A DNA stretch of 64,000 nucleotides from Sulfuracidifex tepidarius. Lineage in GTDB: Archaea; Thermoproteota; Thermoprotei_A; Sulfolobales; Sulfolobaceae. The stretch lies in the NCBI RefSeq assembly GCF_008326425.1, contig NZ_AP018929.1, positions 2,184,875 to 2,248,874 of the forward strand, read 5' to 3'. Shown one piece after another: positions 62,807 to 64,000 of the stretch. The notes under the pieces are model-generated. The model was not told the DNA's origin, made no database searches, and saw nothing but the letters and a program-made list of their open reading frames with translations. Made by a program: the position numbers and the translations under genes. Within the stretch, counting starts at the first letter, position 1, and the number at the start of each line of letters is the position of its first letter.

Positions 62807-62932
62807 TTACTTCTTGTCCTTCTTACCGGTTACCTTCTTAGTTTCTTCCTTCGCTTTGTCCTTAGCTTTCTCCGCTATGTTCCCAGCCGCTTTAGAAGCG
62901 TCTTTTACTGTATCCTTTGTTTTCTTTGCCAT
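62807..62932 (-). CDS. 41-residue Lys-rich small protein
   Basis: Encodes MAKKTKDTVKDASKAAGNIA then EKAKDKAKEETKKVTGKKDKK. Alternating Ala/Lys with acidic residues gives an amphipathic, LEA- or CsbD-like helix, or a small DNA/RNA-binding protein. GTTAAAATAATAG lies about 25 nt before the ATG, consistent with a leaderless message. Clear coding periodicity and the promoter support it as a real gene despite its size. Confidence 0.65.
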   Translation of the reverse strand: MAKKTKDTVKDASKAAGNIAEKAKDKAKEETKKVTGKKDKK

Positions 62933-63090
62933 TGATTTATTAAACTCGTCCTATTATTTTAACTTTTCTCTCTTTATTTAGGATGCGTTATAACGCTAAA
63001 ATTATTTTCATTACGATGTAAAAAGACGTTCTACACAGTAAAAGAAAAATAGTTTTCTTTCCTATATCTTCCTTCTCTTTTCCCTTTTCC

Positions 63091-64000
63091 TCACTTCAGC
63101 TTCAGGACCTTCATGAGAACTAGATACATCATCATCCCCATCAACAAGCCTGATAGAGGGCCGACCTGAGCAAGGTCTTCGAGGAAACCTACTTTCAGCC
63201 CTAAATCAGGAGAGTACAAGATCAATGAAAGTACAGCGAACGTTATCAATGAAGCTGGATTTATCCCCTTCCAGTACCAGTACTTAGAGTTCTTTATGAA
63301 GATCGCGTTCGTATCAAGGGAAAACTTCTTCATGACCACGTAATCGGCTACGTTTATCCCCACTATTATTCCAAGCGCAGTACCGTAAGCTAAGAGCCAG
63401 TTGTCCACGAAGTTGTAAGCAGACCCAAGGAAGCTCCAAGCACCCAGTGCCAACCCGATCACTGTAGCTATTATCACCCCTTTGAACCAGGAAATCTTCT
63501 TAGGGAATATATTGGAAATGTCGTACCCCGGAGGAAGGAGGTTCGCCAAGGTGTTCACACCGAAGGTCTCAAGCAGAAGTGAGAAGAGAACGAACATCAA
63601 AAGCGGGGCTGGGAGGGTCAGCAAAGAAAGCAGAACTGGGTCTATGATTGTAGAGTGGACTAAGGAATAGGCAAAAAGAGTCCCCATAACGGACATGAAC
63701 CCGAAAACTGCATAAGTGATAGGAAGGACAAGTTGTCCATACATCTGCGCCTTCTGTGACTTGGAAAACCTCACTAGGTCAGGCATGCTTATCGCCATTG
63801 TGAGCCAATTCGCAGTGTTGCCTGCCAGGAAGGAGAGTGCAGCTATCAAGGAGAACGGTCCGAACGCTGGCGGAAGAGCACCTACGTTCCATCCAGCCTT
63901 GAATCCCTCGTACAGGAAAATGGACGTAAGGGAAGCTATTGAGAGAGGACCTACAATGAGACTGAACTTCCTCAACGTTTCTTGCCCTTTCTTTATAGGA
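63091..64000 (-). CDS. NCS1-family permease (paralogue 3), 5' end outside window
   Basis: At least 302 residues; the frame stays open to the right edge (IKKGQETLRKFSLIVGPLSI). The visible part covers the C-terminal seven to eight spans: AISMPDLVRFSKSQKAQM, LETFGVNTLANLLPPGYDIS, IIVGINVADYVVMKKFSLDT and KNSKYWYWKGINPASLITFA. The NCS1 motif DLVRFSKSQK matches DFTRFS-SQKD of the paralogues at 4712 and 44957, but the sequence is more distant from both. The substrate is probably a nucleobase or related amide. Confidence 0.88.
   Translation of the reverse strand, partial: PIKKGQETLRKFSLIVGPLSIASLTSIFLYEGFKAGWNVGALPPAFGPFSLIAALSFLAGNTANWLTMAISMPDLVRFSKSQKAQMYGQLVLPITYAVFGFMSVMGTLFAYSLVHSTIIDPVLLSLLTLPAPLLMFVLFSLLLETFGVNTLANLLPPGYDISNIFPKKISWFKGVIIATVIGLALGAWSFLGSAYNFVDNWLLAYGTALGIIVGINVADYVVMKKFSLDTNAIFIKNSKYWYWKGINPASLITFAVLSLILYSPDLGLKVGFLEDLAQVGPLSGLLMGMMMYLVLMKVLKLK

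Noticed and set aside
1-64000. tRNA, rRNA or SRP RNA genes
   Set aside because: No T-loop (GGTTCRANTCC) with matching acceptor stem, and no rRNA-like blocks, were found by eye on either strand; a tRNAscan/Infernal run would settle it.

Overview
The window looks like chromosomal DNA of a thermoacidophilic crenarchaeon, most probably order Sulfolobales (a Metallosphaera- or Sulfolobus-like genus). The grounds are many apparently leaderless genes with an A/T-rich TATA-type box about 24-30 nt before the start codon, pyrimidine-rich gene ends, VapBC and HEPN/MNT toxin-antitoxin loci, decayed insertion sequences resembling archaeal IS5, IS256 and IS200/605 families, a CRISPR array whose repeat ends in TTGAAAC, and moderate-GC genes set in AT-rich spacers. 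The genus assignment is inference.

Layout. 1-527: right end of a CRISPR array, no cas genes. 0.5-10.2 kb: DMT transporter and a reductive pyrimidine/hydantoin cluster (M20 carbamoylase, CE4-type cyclic amide hydrolase, NCS1 permease, dihydropyrimidinase, PreA-like dehydrogenase, nitrilase-type ureidopropionase). 10.5-12.2 kb: rubrerythrin-VIT1 fusion and a frameshifted membrane gene. 12.2-15 kb: decayed IS5-like element, VapB with frameshifted VapC, IS-end-like sequences. 15-23.4 kb: GH15 enzyme, CodA-type deaminase, two APC permeases, an aminotransferase. 23.8-33.2 kb: hyuA-hyuB, an MFS transporter, and an operon of molybdenum hydroxylase large subunit, SoxA-like and DAO-type flavoproteins. 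33.4-39.2 kb: graveyard of IS and toxin/nucleotidyltransferase remnants around an intact xth. 39.4-44.7 kb: metallophosphoesterase, amidotransferase, SRPBCC protein, HEPN/MNT and VapBC pairs. 45-58.6 kb: second NCS1 permease, three GlcD-like FAD oxidases, a winged-helix/beta-strand fusion regulator, a second dihydropyrimidinase-like enzyme with an overlapping 32-residue membrane peptide, an Old-Yellow-Enzyme-type reductase and a creatininase homologue. 58.8-62.1 kb: SpoIIM-like protein, broken M48 protease, broken Gly/Ala-rich membrane protein. The window ends with a GNAT enzyme, a Lys-rich small protein and a third, partial NCS1 permease.

How the genes fit together. The recurring theme is salvage and breakdown of small cyclic amides: pyrimidines, hydantoins, possibly creatinine. 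NCS1, APC and MFS transporters would import substrates. PreA-like, dihydropyrimidinase and nitrilase form a uracil/thymine reductive route. CodA, HyuAB, a carbamoylase and sarcosine-oxidase-like flavoproteins together could form a creatinine to N-methylhydantoin to sarcosine route. These assignments come from family recognition by eye; substrates are inferred. Damage (single-base frameshifts, IS remnants) is concentrated in the accessory segments, while the catabolic genes read cleanly.
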